Assembly: GCA_027459705.1 (NCBI GenBank)
Contig: DAIDHM010000238.1
Location: 1 to 34,655 of the forward strand
From: Ktedonobacteria bacterium
GTDB taxonomy: Bacteria; Chloroflexota; Ktedonobacteria; Ktedonobacterales; JACDGC01
Direction: 5' to 3'
DNA: 34,655 nucleotides
Shown here: positions 7,146-14,519 of the stretch, piece after piece
How the letters are laid out: each line of letters starts with the position of its first letter
Numbering within the stretch: the stretch's first letter is position 1
Made by a program: the position numbers and the translations under genes
Notes under the pieces: model-generated
Seen by the model: the letters and a program-made list of their open reading frames with translations, nothing else
What the model was told of the DNA's origin: nothing
Databases searched by the model: none

Positions 7146-8147
7146 ATGCCTCGCAAAGTCACGCTCTTCACCGGTCAATTCGCCGACCTCCCTCTCGCTC
7201 AACTGGCGCCGCTCGCGCGATCCTGGGGCTACGATGGTCTGGAGTTAGCCTGATGGGGCGATCATTTTGATGTCAGTCGCGCTCTAGAGGATCCGACGTA
7301 CGTCAGAAATCAACGTGACTTGCTGGAAGCGCATGGTTTAGGATGCTGGGCGATCAGCAACCATCTCGTGGGCCAGGCTGTCGCTGATGCCTTCATCGAC
7401 GCCCGCCACAAAGCGATTTTGCCGCCCCATGTCTGGGGTGATGGCGAACCCGAAGGCGTCCGCCGTCGCGCCGCCGAGGAGATGCAGCGCACCGCGCGCG
7501 CCGCCAGGCTTTTTGGCGTGACGCAGGTCAATGGCTTTACTGGTTCCCCGATCTGGCACCTGTTCTATTCATTTCCTCCCAATGATTGGGAAGTTATCGC
7601 CGCTGGCTACCGTGAATTCGCCGACCGCTGGAATCCCATTATCGATGTCTTCGATCAAGAAGGGGTACGCTTCGCCCTGGAGGTCCACCCAACCGAGATC
7701 GCCTATGACCTCGTCACGACCGAGCAGACCCTGGCGGCCATTGGCCACCGCCCTGGCTTCGGCATTAATTTTGATCCCAGTCATTTTGCCCATCAGTTTA
7801 TCGATTCCGCTTTCTATCTGGAGACGTTCGCCGACCGCATCTACCATGTGCATATCAAGGACACTGCCCGCAATCTGACCGGTCGCACCAGCATCCTGGG
7901 TTCGCATCTCAATTTTGGTGATACACGGCGCGGATGGGATTTCCGGACGCCGGGGCGCGGCGACATCGCCTTCGAGCCGATCATTCGCGCCCTCAATCGG
8001 ATCGACTATCAGGGGCCACTCTCAGTTGAATGGGAAGACAGTGGGATGGATCGTGCCTATGGCGCGATTGAGGCCGCCGCATTCGTTCGTAAGCTGGATT
8101 TTCCCCCGGCCGGGCAGAGCTTTGACGCCTCATTTCAGCAGCACTGA
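7146..8147 (+). CDS. Sugar phosphate isomerase/epimerase-like TIM barrel with in-frame TGA (Sec candidate or nonsense mutation)
   Basis: Reading from ATG 7146 gives 35 residues, then TGA at 7251-7253, then 297 more codons in the same frame to the TGA at 8145-8147, 333 residues in all. Residues on both sides are coherent: [17 protein letters not shown] ... GYDGLELA, the TGA, then [11 protein letters not shown]. From memory, homologues of this AP endonuclease 2-like (xylose isomerase-like) family read LELACWGDH, so the TGA replaces a Cys codon. Likely metal ligands follow: E179 (LEVHP), D210 (NFDPSHF), H236 (HVHIKD), E295 (SVEWED). No frameshift or other damage is visible. If the TGA is a true stop, translation could restart at TTG 7320 to give a 275-residue protein without the first barrel strands. 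The substrate is unknown. No canonical SECIS hairpin was found by eye. Confidence 0.7.
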
Positions 8148-8597
8148 TGCCTCCAAGAAATGTATTTGTTGCTCGCGCATCGAGTTCATGGGCATCTGAA
8201 CGTTCTCGGTTCACCTTCCCACAGCAGTCTAACGAGTGAAATACTGCCGAGCATGCAGACTGCGGGGCCGAATATGTCATCGGCTTGCCGGAGGCATCAG
8301 GCCCTTCGTTTGCGTTGCGGTCGATCGTCGCGCGTTCCAGACAAATGTATGCTGTTAGCATGATGAGCATCCAAGCTAGTATGTTGCTGAATACCCCGCG
8401 CCTGACCGCCGACGAGTTCGTCATTGCGCAACTCCAGATTGTCATCGTCGACGAGATTTTTTAGCTCCCGCAGAGCCTACAACGCCTGCGGGCTGAGGAG
8501 CGCCACCTCCCCCCATGAGCGCTTCGTTGGCCAGGCCTAGCCCGCGATGGGCTGCGAAACGCGGCCTGACGATGAGCACTGCACGTGGTACCTTTCC

Positions 8598-8637
8598 CGC
8601 CACGACGTCGGCAGGCCCACCTGCCGACGTCGTGGCG
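8598..8637. repeat. 18-bp perfect palindrome with 4-nt loop
   Basis: Arms CGCCACGACGTCGGCAGG (8598-8615) and its exact complement (8620-8637), loop CCCA. It would form a very stable hairpin on either strand. There is no adjacent T-tract and no gene end close by: the isomerase stop is 450 bp upstream. It resembles the T-less hairpins found at gene ends in this window. Confidence 0.8.
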
Positions 8638-8809
8638 TTGTCGTCCGCAATGCTCGTAAACACTCGCGGCGTCCTGGCCCAGCCAGCGCCACCAACACTT
8701 AGATCACCCCTATCAACCAACCAGGTAGAAATAACTCGTGCATTCCCCGGTTATGCCCATGAATATCCATAAATCACGGGCAATATCGACAAAATCATCA
8801 ATATATATC

Positions 8810-8840
8810 TTGACAAATATCAATGCAATTTGTTTATAAT
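8810..8840 (+). promoter_or_regulatory. Strong sigma70-type promoter in an AT-rich patch
   Basis: Perfect TTGACA (8810-8815) followed by TTTATAAT (8833-8840); the -10 can be read as TTTATA with a 17-nt spacer or TATAAT with 19. Transcription would start near 8847. The first credible gene downstream is the secreted peptide at 9183, which would have a leader of about 335 nt; a separate non-coding RNA is also possible. Confidence 0.6.
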
Positions 8841-9105
8841 AATTGTATGTGACTGTGATATATAACAGATTGCACACCGTGTTTATTGTCGATAAAAATG
8901 TGAAGTACACCAGTGCATCGACTTCCAGGGGTGCTTCCACCAGCAGACAGAGGGGGTAAAGAAGCTTTTGTTCTCAGCGTGCAGACGCCACGCACAGATC
9001 TCCGCGACAACCTAGAAAAAACGCGCGGCCCGCCTGACTCGAGCAAAGATGACCGGCGGTCCGCACCAAGCAACTGCCCAAACAACGACCATCGCGGTCG
9101 GCCAT

Positions 9106-9127
9106 CTGAGAGCGCTCGTGCTCTCAG
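9106..9127. repeat. Inverted repeat upstream of the peptide gene
   Basis: CTGAGAGC (9106-9113), loop GCTCGT, GCTCTCAG (9120-9127), directly followed by TATACC (9128-9133), which could be a -10 element. A second small repeat ATCGCT-G-AGCGAT lies at 9141-9153. Either could be an operator or leader hairpin controlling the peptide gene 56 bp downstream. Confidence 0.5.
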
Positions 9128-9182
9128 TATACCATCTCATATCGCTGAGCGATAGCTATGGTGACTGAAAGGAAATTTACCC

Positions 9183-9353
9183 ATGAACATGGTACGGCGC
9201 ATTCAACTCTTCGCCATCGCAACCCTGACTGCCTGCGGCCTGGGTGTTGCAGTCTTCGCAACCCCCATTGCCAGCCACTTCGCCACCGCGACGAATTCGT
9301 CGCATGTGCGTCAGTTGGCCTGCGACGGTACCCTCTCGCCGCCGTGCAACTGA
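9183..9353 (+). CDS. Small secreted peptide precursor (56 aa), candidate signalling or cyclic peptide
   Basis: Start ATG 9183 has an AAAGG site about 10 nt upstream. The protein has a textbook Sec signal: basic MNMVRRIQ, hydrophobic core LFAIATLTACGLGVAVFA, then AxA-like cleavage options after residue 26 or 34. The mature C-terminus ends in HVRQLACDGTLSPPCN with Cys47 and Cys55, which could close a small disulfide loop. LTAC at 15-18 resembles a lipobox, but the hydrophobic stretch continues after that Cys, so a lipoprotein is less likely. A hairpin (9365-9407) follows 12 nt after the stop, and the TPR-protein gene starts 187 nt downstream on the same strand. Its function is unknown; small secreted precursors beside TPR receptors are the hallmark of RRNPP-type signalling (inference). 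Confidence 0.6.
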   Translation: MNMVRRIQLFAIATLTACGLGVAVFATPIASHFATATNSSHVRQLACDGTLSPPCN

Positions 9354-9364
9354 GCAGAGCCTGA

Positions 9365-9407
9365 GCGACATGGAGGGTGGCCCTGTGCCAACCGCCCTCC
9401 ATGTCGC
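9365..9407 (+). terminator. Strong hairpin after the peptide gene
   Basis: Arms GCGACATGGAGGGTGG (9365-9380) and CCGCCCTCCATGTCGC (9392-9407), 16 bp with one G-U pair and an 11-nt loop. No T-tract follows. It probably ends or attenuates transcription between the abundant peptide message and the downstream TPR gene. Confidence 0.65.
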
Positions 9408-9539
9408 CATGCCAGTGGCGATCACATGTAGGACTCGAGTGAAATGGACCTTGGGTGCCCCCTTGCACTTCGTGATATGATTCGAGATAGAGTATGCTCT
9501 AAGCTTGTTATCATCGGCTATGATACAGGGGGGGTATCC

Positions 9540-10859
9540 ATGAAGGATCCTATCCGCTGGCATTTTCTGGGACCGCTTGAGGAGTCAATCGGCCAGAGCA
9601 GTGATCCATTTTTGCTGCAGTTGCTGTCTTGGGTTAACGATGAAGATCATCGCCCTGAGGCTGTTTTTCGCTTTCAAGATCTTGAGCGTCAGTGCGCACT
9701 GACCAACTACACGCCCGCCGACCTGAGGTCAACGTTTTACCTGGGCGGTCAGATGCTCTACAAGTTCGACCGCTTCGATGATGCGCTGAAAGCCTTCGAG
9801 CATGCCGAAGCGCTGCGAGATCCCGCTGATAAGATTGACGAGATCGTGCTGCTCCGTTATCGCGACTTAGCTGCGCATCGCGCGCATGAATTCGAGCGAT
9901 CGAATGACTACTCCGCACGTTTGATCGAGCTTTGGGTCAAAGCTCCGGTGTCTCTCCGCGAGGACTGTCTGGTGGAGGATGGTGACGCATTCTTGTGCAA
10001 TTTATATCGCATGAGAGCGCAGGTTTTATTGCAGCTGGGTAACATCACAAAGGCTCGCGAACTGTTAGTCGACTTTGCCATGCCGCTGTTAAACCAGCAT
10101 ATTGAAATATTCTCCGCCCCGCCATCCAACGCTCAAAGCGAGATCAACTGGCGCGCATTACGCCTCTATGTTCCGTGGCAACTGGTGAATACGATCCAGC
10201 AACAGGTCTGGACATATCATGAGCAGGAATTATCCGCGGATTACATCGATGCTGATGTACTGCTCCAGGATTGCATCTCGTGGGCGGAATCGCAGACCGA
10301 GCTTGCCAGCGCCTTGCCGCTCTTGTACACGCTGAGGACGGAGTTGATGAATCATCAGTGCCGTGTTGCAAGGAACGCGGAAGTTCGCGACATTATGAGT
10401 TTTACTGCCGACGGGTTTCTAGATGATGCCGCGAAGCTCTATTCTCCGCTGCAAGACAACGCTGATCAACGTGCGTATCACCTGGCCCTCCAGATCGCGG
10501 AACTGGAACGCAGTTGGATTGACTACCTGGGTGAGAATCGACTTGAGCAGGCACCCATAGTGCTCAGTCGCATCGAGAAACTACAGCGCGAAGCTCAGGC
10601 AGAGCCTACACCGCCTTTCAGGGTCATTGCGGCGCGGCTGGAATGGTTGAAGGGGATCATAGAAGCGGATCGCGAATATTGCGATCCCGAGCGATTCCCA
10701 CGGGCATTTGAAGCAGCTAGAGCGCACTTGCAGCGCGCGCGGGACATGCTGATCGAAGCGAAATTGACGCAGGTCCCGATCATGCTTGGCATCCTCGCCG
10801 ACCTTAACCGGCTCGAAGGGCGTGAATACCAGGGTCCTCGTGACCGCGGCATGTGGTAG
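9540..10859 (+). CDS. TPR-like helical repeat protein without DNA-binding domain (RRNPP-receptor-like)
   Basis: 439 residues from ATG 9540, preceded by a GGGGGG-containing site; the frame is open from 9444 but that part looks like leader. The protein is soluble and almost entirely helical. TPR-type helix pairs are visible at about 62-95 (LRSTFYLGGQMLYKFDRFDD, then ALKAFEHAE) and about 155-185 (LYRMRAQVLLQLGNITKARELL), with further amphipathic helices to the C-terminus. There is no helix-turn-helix, no catalytic motif and no membrane segment. Length and all-helical make-up resemble Rap-type peptide receptors (about 380 residues), but generic TPR scaffolds look the same at this level. The link to the upstream secreted peptide rests on position only. 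Confidence 0.75.
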   Translation: MKDPIRWHFLGPLEESIGQSSDPFLLQLLSWVNDEDHRPEAVFRFQDLERQCALTNYTPADLRSTFYLGGQMLYKFDRFDDALKAFEHAEALRDPADKIDEIVLLRYRDLAAHRAHEFERSNDYSARLIELWVKAPVSLREDCLVEDGDAFLCNLYRMRAQVLLQLGNITKARELLVDFAMPLLNQHIEIFSAPPSNAQSEINWRALRLYVPWQLVNTIQQQVWTYHEQELSADYIDADVLLQDCISWAESQTELASALPLLYTLRTELMNHQCRVARNAEVRDIMSFTADGFLDDAAKLYSPLQDNADQRAYHLALQIAELERSWIDYLGENRLEQAPIVLSRIEKLQREAQAEPTPPFRVIAARLEWLKGIIEADREYCDPERFPRAFEAARAHLQRARDMLIEAKLTQVPIMLGILADLNRLEGREYQGPRDRGMW

Positions 10860-10898
10860 CGTGTGACCTGCTCGCCCTTTTGGCACGCAGTTGCATGA

Positions 10899-10937
10899 CC
10901 GTCGTGGCACACAGAGAGCAACTGTGTGCCACGACGG
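10899..10937. terminator. Bidirectional hairpin between TPR gene and F420 operon
   Basis: Perfect 16-bp arms CCGTCGTGGCACACAG (10899-10914) and CTGTGTGCCACGACGG (10922-10937), 7-nt loop, no T-tract. It lies between the ends of two convergent genes. Confidence 0.75.
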
Positions 10938-10965
10938 CGCGTCCAGATCAGGGGGCGCGCTCTTC

Positions 10966-11967
10966 TCACGTCCAGCGCAGGTTAGGCAGCACCTCGCGGC
11001 TATACGCCGCGAGGAATGCTTCCTGGTTACGACCGACATTGTGAACATACACTTCGGTGAATCCCATGTCGATGAAGTGTTGGATATGCGCGACATGCTC
11101 ACCGAGATCTGGCGTCACCAGGACGCGGTTGGTATAATGCTCAGGTCGCACGAAAGCGGCCATCGCCGCGAAATCTTCGGGGTTCCGGATGTCGGCCTTG
11201 GGGAAGGGCATCCCACCATTTGGCCACTCCTTCACGGCTTGCGCCATGGCCGTCTCGCGTGAATCCGCCCACGAGACATGAAGCTGGATGACACGCGGCA
11301 TGGTCGCGGGATCTTTGCCGGCGTCGCGCGCGCCGCGCTCGAAGCGCTCCAGCAACATCCCCAGCTTCTCATCGGATGCACCGACGCTCATGAAGCCATC
11401 CGCGAATTTGCCGGTCTTTTCACTATTCAGTGGGCCGGCGGTCGCGACGATAATCGGCGGTGGCGCGGCTGGCAACGTGTAGAGCTTGGCGCTCTCCAGC
11501 TGAACATGTTTGCCATGGTATTTGACGACCTTGCCGCCAAAGAGCTTCTTGATGACCTCGATCGCTTCGAAAAGGATCTCGGAGCGCTCGCCACCTTCGG
11601 GCCAATACTCGCCGACGATATGTTCGTTGAGTGCCTCACCAGCGCCAATGCCAAGGTAAAACCGCCCCGGATACATTGCTTCCAGGGTCGCTGCCGCTTG
11701 CGCCAGGATCGCCGGATGGTAGCGGAAGCCGGGCGCCGTGACGCCTGTGCCGAATCGCAGATTGGTGGTGGCGCCCACCGCGCTAAGCCAGGCCCAGACG
11801 AACGCGCTCTGCCCCTGGCTCGGCGTCCACGGATGAAAGTGATCAGACGCCATCACAGCTTTGAATCCGTGATCTTCCGCCATTTTAGTATAGCGTAGCA
11901 GTTCCGTCGGGTGGAATTGTTCGAACATGGCGGCATACCCCAGGATGCCCTGTGGTGCTGTGGTCAT
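10966..11967 (-). CDS. F420-dependent LLM-class oxidoreductase, G6PDH (FGD-like) family
   Basis: 333-residue luciferase-like TIM barrel that transfers hydride to or from coenzyme F420. The N-terminus (ILGYAAMFEQFHPTELLRYT) and the segment ASDHFHPWTPSQGQSAFVWAWLS are typical of the subfamily named after F420-dependent glucose-6-phosphate dehydrogenase; the mid-region GRFYLGIGAGEALNEH is the usual cofactor-phosphate part. AAGGAG precedes ATG 11967. It lies 30 bp after cofE in the same direction, so cofactor makers and user are probably co-transcribed. The substrate may be glucose-6-phosphate, generating F420H2, but many family members use other alcohols or aldehydes, so I do not assign fgd. Confidence 0.85.
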   Translation of the reverse strand: MTTAPQGILGYAAMFEQFHPTELLRYTKMAEDHGFKAVMASDHFHPWTPSQGQSAFVWAWLSAVGATTNLRFGTGVTAPGFRYHPAILAQAAATLEAMYPGRFYLGIGAGEALNEHIVGEYWPEGGERSEILFEAIEVIKKLFGGKVVKYHGKHVQLESAKLYTLPAAPPPIIVATAGPLNSEKTGKFADGFMSVGASDEKLGMLLERFERGARDAGKDPATMPRVIQLHVSWADSRETAMAQAVKEWPNGGMPFPKADIRNPEDFAAMAAFVRPEHYTNRVLVTPDLGEHVAHIQHFIDMGFTEVYVHNVGRNQEAFLAAYSREVLPNLRWT

Positions 11968-11997
11968 GATATGCTCCTTACTGCGTAGATGAATGGT

Positions 11998-12753
11998 TCA
12001 ACGGAAGAGATCGCGCGTGGGATCCATGACGAGATCGCGTCCCTGGCCCGCGCCAGTGGGGGCGGCATAGCCGCGGATGACGGCGACGGGACAACGATTG
12101 ACCTTGCCATGGGCAAGCTCGGCGGCGCTGGCAAGCTCATCGGCGATGGCCAGCACCGTGACATGCATCTCTCGGCCTTCGGTGTCGGGCTGGCCACGAT
12201 AGTCGACCAACGCCGCCATCCCGGCGACACCGATGGCGATGTTGGTAATGCCATTGCGCCAAGGGCGACCAAAGCTATCGGTGATAATCACGGGGACAGC
12301 GAAGCCGCACCAGGCACTTACCACGTCGGCGATACGCCGCGCCGAGGCGTCGGGATCAATCGGGAGGAGGCAGACGGTCTCCTCGCCGGGGATATTCGAT
12401 GCATCCACACCCGCATTGGCGCAGATGAACCCGTGTCGCGTCTCGCAGATCAGCACACCCCGATCCATCCGCACGATGCGCCTGGACTCGCGGAGCACGA
12501 CCTCTGTCTGGCGCGGATCCTTCTCCCAGCGCTCGGCCCAATCAATCGCCAAGGCCGAAGGCGTGATAGTTCGCAGATCTACCAGGCGATCTTCGGCCTT
12601 GGAGACGACCTTCTGGGTGACGACCAGGATGTCGCCCGGAACCAGCGGCAGAGGTCGTGCGGCCGCCCAGATCAGCGCGCCGAGGTCATCGCCGGGCCGC
12701 ACCTCAGGAATATCGGGAATGCCGAAGATTTGGATAGGTGGGGGGATCGTCAA
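11998..12753 (-). CDS. cofE: Coenzyme F420-0:L-glutamate ligase
   Basis: 251 residues; adds glutamates to F420-0 in a GTP-dependent reaction, the last step of tail building. Family hallmarks are GDILVVTQKVVSKAEDR near the N-terminus, ETRHGFICANAGVDASN, and ITDSFGRPWRNG. The start is a TTG at 12753 overlapping the cofC stop (TTGA), with AGGAGG 7 nt before it. The length matches the stand-alone archaeal type; the C-terminal FMN-dependent reductase domain of actinobacterial FbiB is absent, so if dehydro-F420 intermediates are made here, another protein must reduce them. It lies in a cofD-cofC-cofE-oxidoreductase operon. Confidence 0.93.
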   Translation of the reverse strand: MTIPPPIQIFGIPDIPEVRPGDDLGALIWAAARPLPLVPGDILVVTQKVVSKAEDRLVDLRTITPSALAIDWAERWEKDPRQTEVVLRESRRIVRMDRGVLICETRHGFICANAGVDASNIPGEETVCLLPIDPDASARRIADVVSAWCGFAVPVIITDSFGRPWRNGITNIAIGVAGMAALVDYRGQPDTEGREMHVTVLAIADELASAAELAHGKVNRCPVAVIRGYAAPTGAGQGRDLVMDPTRDLFR

Positions 12754-13442
12754 GGCAGCACCTCCTGCGCCACCAGCATGGCGGCGAGATCAAGTGGAAA
12801 GGTGGGGTCAATGGCCTGGGTAGCGCGCCAGAGATCGACCGCCCCTGACCAGTGGAGCGCGAGATCGCGCAGATCCGCAGGCGTATCAAGATCACACGCA
12901 AACTCTGGGAGATCACACGTGGCCAGCGCCAGACCGCGTTGTCGCGCCTCTGTGCTGTGGCGGGCAAAGCTCGCGGCGCCGAAGCACCACGGCATGCTGC
13001 CGGGAGGCGCGACGAGTAGCGCGTTTGTGCCGTCGCCGATCTGGTCGCTGGCAAGGCAGACGGCTGGCGCGGGCGGTATCCCCGCAACCAGCATACGAAT
13101 TGCCGCGGGCGTGATCCGCGGGAGATCGGCGGGCAAGACGAGCAGCGCCTCAGCAGCGTGCGATTGCGCCCATTGCGTCGCGACATCAAGCGCGGCGTTC
13201 AGTCCCTGATCGCATTGGTGCAGCGTTTCGACCGTGCGGTTCTCACTGACACGCGCCATAATTGCCGGGTCAGGGGCGATGAGGGCAACGCGTGTTGCCA
13301 CACCAGATTCAACCAGCGCGTCAAGGACACGCCGCGCCAAAGCGATGAGTAAGGCCTGACGCCAGGCATCAGGGAGAATCGGTCGGAGGCGGCTTTTGCC
13401 ACTGGCGAGGTCGCGCAATGGCATGATGGCGGCCAGACTCAT
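12750..13442 (-). CDS. cofC: 2-phospho-L-lactate (or phosphoenolpyruvate/3-phosphoglycerate) guanylyltransferase
   Basis: 230 residues; activates a three-carbon phosphoacid with GTP for transfer onto the deazaflavin Fo. The nucleotidyltransferase fold is seen from the N-terminal MPLRDLASGKSRLRPIL (phosphate-binding loop with K17) through LLVLPADLPRI (metal-binding Asp) to DGTNALLVAPPG and CDLDTPADLRDL. Which phosphoacid is used (2-phospholactate, PEP or 3-phosphoglycerate) cannot be told by eye. ATG overlaps the cofD stop by 4 nt (ATGA), and the gene's own stop overlaps the cofE start, which implies tight translational coupling. Confidence 0.92.
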   Translation of the reverse strand: MSLAAIMPLRDLASGKSRLRPILPDAWRQALLIALARRVLDALVESGVATRVALIAPDPAIMARVSENRTVETLHQCDQGLNAALDVATQWAQSHAAEALLVLPADLPRITPAAIRMLVAGIPPAPAVCLASDQIGDGTNALLVAPPGSMPWCFGAASFARHSTEARQRGLALATCDLPEFACDLDTPADLRDLALHWSGAVDLWRATQAIDPTFPLDLAAMLVAQEVLP

Positions 13443-14383
13443 GCCTGTACCACCTGGGCGATAGCCTGGGCCAGGGCAAGGCTCGCGGCGGCATCCGTCA
13501 TGATCGTCGGGAGCACATGAGGGCGCATCCCCAATTGCGCGACCGCGGGCGCCAGGTCCGCATCGGCACTGTCCAACACGAAATCATCGACGAGACCTAC
13601 GTAGAGTCGCGCGACTCCCAGCGCTGAGACTTCATATCCCAGACCTTCCAGCATGCGATCGGCAGGGCCTTTCAATGCCTGGCCCTGGATGATCGGGCTG
13701 ACGGCTATTCGCCGCCGCCCGGCCTGACGATGCGCCAGCGCGTCGCGCATCCCGGGCAGCGCCAGGATGGGGCCAATACTTACGATGGGGTTGGAAGGAC
13801 AGAACACCACGACTTCCGCTGACCGCATCGCTTCTAAAGCGGCTGGGAGTGGCCTGGCTCGCGCGAGACCGGCGAAACGCACGTCACTGACGGGGTCCGC
13901 GTGCCGACGCCGAACGAAATATTCCTGGAAGGGCAACCAGCCATCGGGCGTCTGGATCTCGGTCGAGACGACATCATCGCTCATTGGCATGATGCGTACC
14001 CACGCGGGAATCCCCAGCCGTCGCGCGAGATCTGCCGTGACTTTCGCCAACCCGTCACCCGCGCTGAGCGCCCTCGTCCGCAGCAGGTGGGTTGCCAAAT
14101 CGCGATCTCCCAGCCAGAACCACGGATCTTCGCCCAATGTCGTCAGTTGATCGAGCACTTTGGTCGTGTCGCCAGCAATACCCCAGCCCGTCTGTGGATT
14201 GGCGATGCCCCCCAAGGTGTAGAGCACCGTATCGATATCCGGCGAGATGTGCAGACCATGCAGAGTAAAATCATCGCCGGTGTTGACGATGATCCGCAGG
14301 TCGGCGATGTTCACTGGTGTCAGTGCCATCAACCCGCGCGCCAGTTTTGCGCCACCCACGCCGCCCGCTAAAGCTGCCCACAT
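13439..14383 (-). CDS. cofD: 2-phospho-L-lactate transferase (F420 biosynthesis)
   Basis: 314 residues from ATG 14383, chosen because GAGGAG lies upstream and the protein then begins MWAALAGGVGGAKLARGL, the usual N-terminus; the frame is open to a GTG at 14431. The enzyme joins the GDP-activated phosphoacid to Fo, forming F420-0 or its dehydro form. Signatures: GGVGGAK (residues 7-13), IVNTGDDFTLHGLHISPDID, and CPSNPIVSIGPIL near residue 200. It is the first gene of the operon. Fo synthase (fbiC or cofG/cofH) is not in the window and must be encoded elsewhere. Confidence 0.93.
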   Translation of the reverse strand: MWAALAGGVGGAKLARGLMALTPVNIADLRIIVNTGDDFTLHGLHISPDIDTVLYTLGGIANPQTGWGIAGDTTKVLDQLTTLGEDPWFWLGDRDLATHLLRTRALSAGDGLAKVTADLARRLGIPAWVRIMPMSDDVVSTEIQTPDGWLPFQEYFVRRRHADPVSDVRFAGLARARPLPAALEAMRSAEVVVFCPSNPIVSIGPILALPGMRDALAHRQAGRRRIAVSPIIQGQALKGPADRMLEGLGYEVSALGVARLYVGLVDDFVLDSADADLAPAVAQLGMRPHVLPTIMTDAAASLALAQAIAQVVQA

Positions 14384-14455
14384 AGGCCGCCGCTCCTCAT
14401 GGATCAAGTCCTTGCTATTTTTTCCCGCCACGCGATTGACAGTACCCGCAAATGG

Positions 14456-14500
14456 TGACCAGAGCCGACGGGCACTTGAAGTGGCCCAGGGCTCTGGTCA
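14456..14500 (-). terminator. Hairpin after the second LLM oxidoreductase gene
   Basis: Outer arms TGACCAGAGCC (14456-14466) and GGCTCTGGTCA (14490-14500) with an inner GGGC/GCCC pair (14470-14473/14484-14487). It sits 19 bp past the end of the minus-strand oxidoreductase gene and before the cofD start; no T-tract. It probably separates the two transcripts. Confidence 0.65.
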
Positions 14501-14519
14501 ATCCACGCGTGTGACCGGC

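Larger units (their letters stand above)
8148..9182. other. About 1 kb without a convincing gene
   Basis: No frame here has both a good ribosome site and a recognisable protein; the longest candidates (8160-8363, 8442-8720 minus, 8515-8772, 8913-9155) look like chance frames. The stretch does hold a 7-bp inverted repeat (8467-8473/8486-8492), an 18-bp palindrome (8598-8637), an AT-rich patch (about 8760-8900) with a strong promoter, and two hairpins just before the peptide gene (9106-9127 and 9141-9153). A short in-frame segment ending in TAG at 8462-8464 (LLNTPRLTADEFVIAQLQ...) could be the tail of a decayed gene. Confidence 0.6.

Noticed and set aside
7251-7253. TGA reassigned to Trp or Gly in this organism
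   Set aside because: Many intact genes in the window (for example hsp20, cofD, cofC, clpX) end in TGA at the expected family length, so TGA is a normal stop.
7283-7294. TCTAGAGGATCC, identical to a cloning-vector polylinker stretch
   Set aside because: It reads naturally as part of the isomerase (RALEDPTYV) and no other vector sequence adjoins it, so chance is the better explanation.
8913-9155. Open frame of 80 codons between the orphan promoter and the peptide gene
   Set aside because: GTG start without a ribosome site, low-complexity polar sequence and no resemblance to a folded domain. It could still be a leader peptide, but there is no positive support.
11989-13209. Open frame of 406 codons antisense to cofE and cofC
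   Set aside because: It is a shadow of strongly conserved minus-strand genes; composition is Arg/Ser/Gly-rich and there is no recognisable domain.
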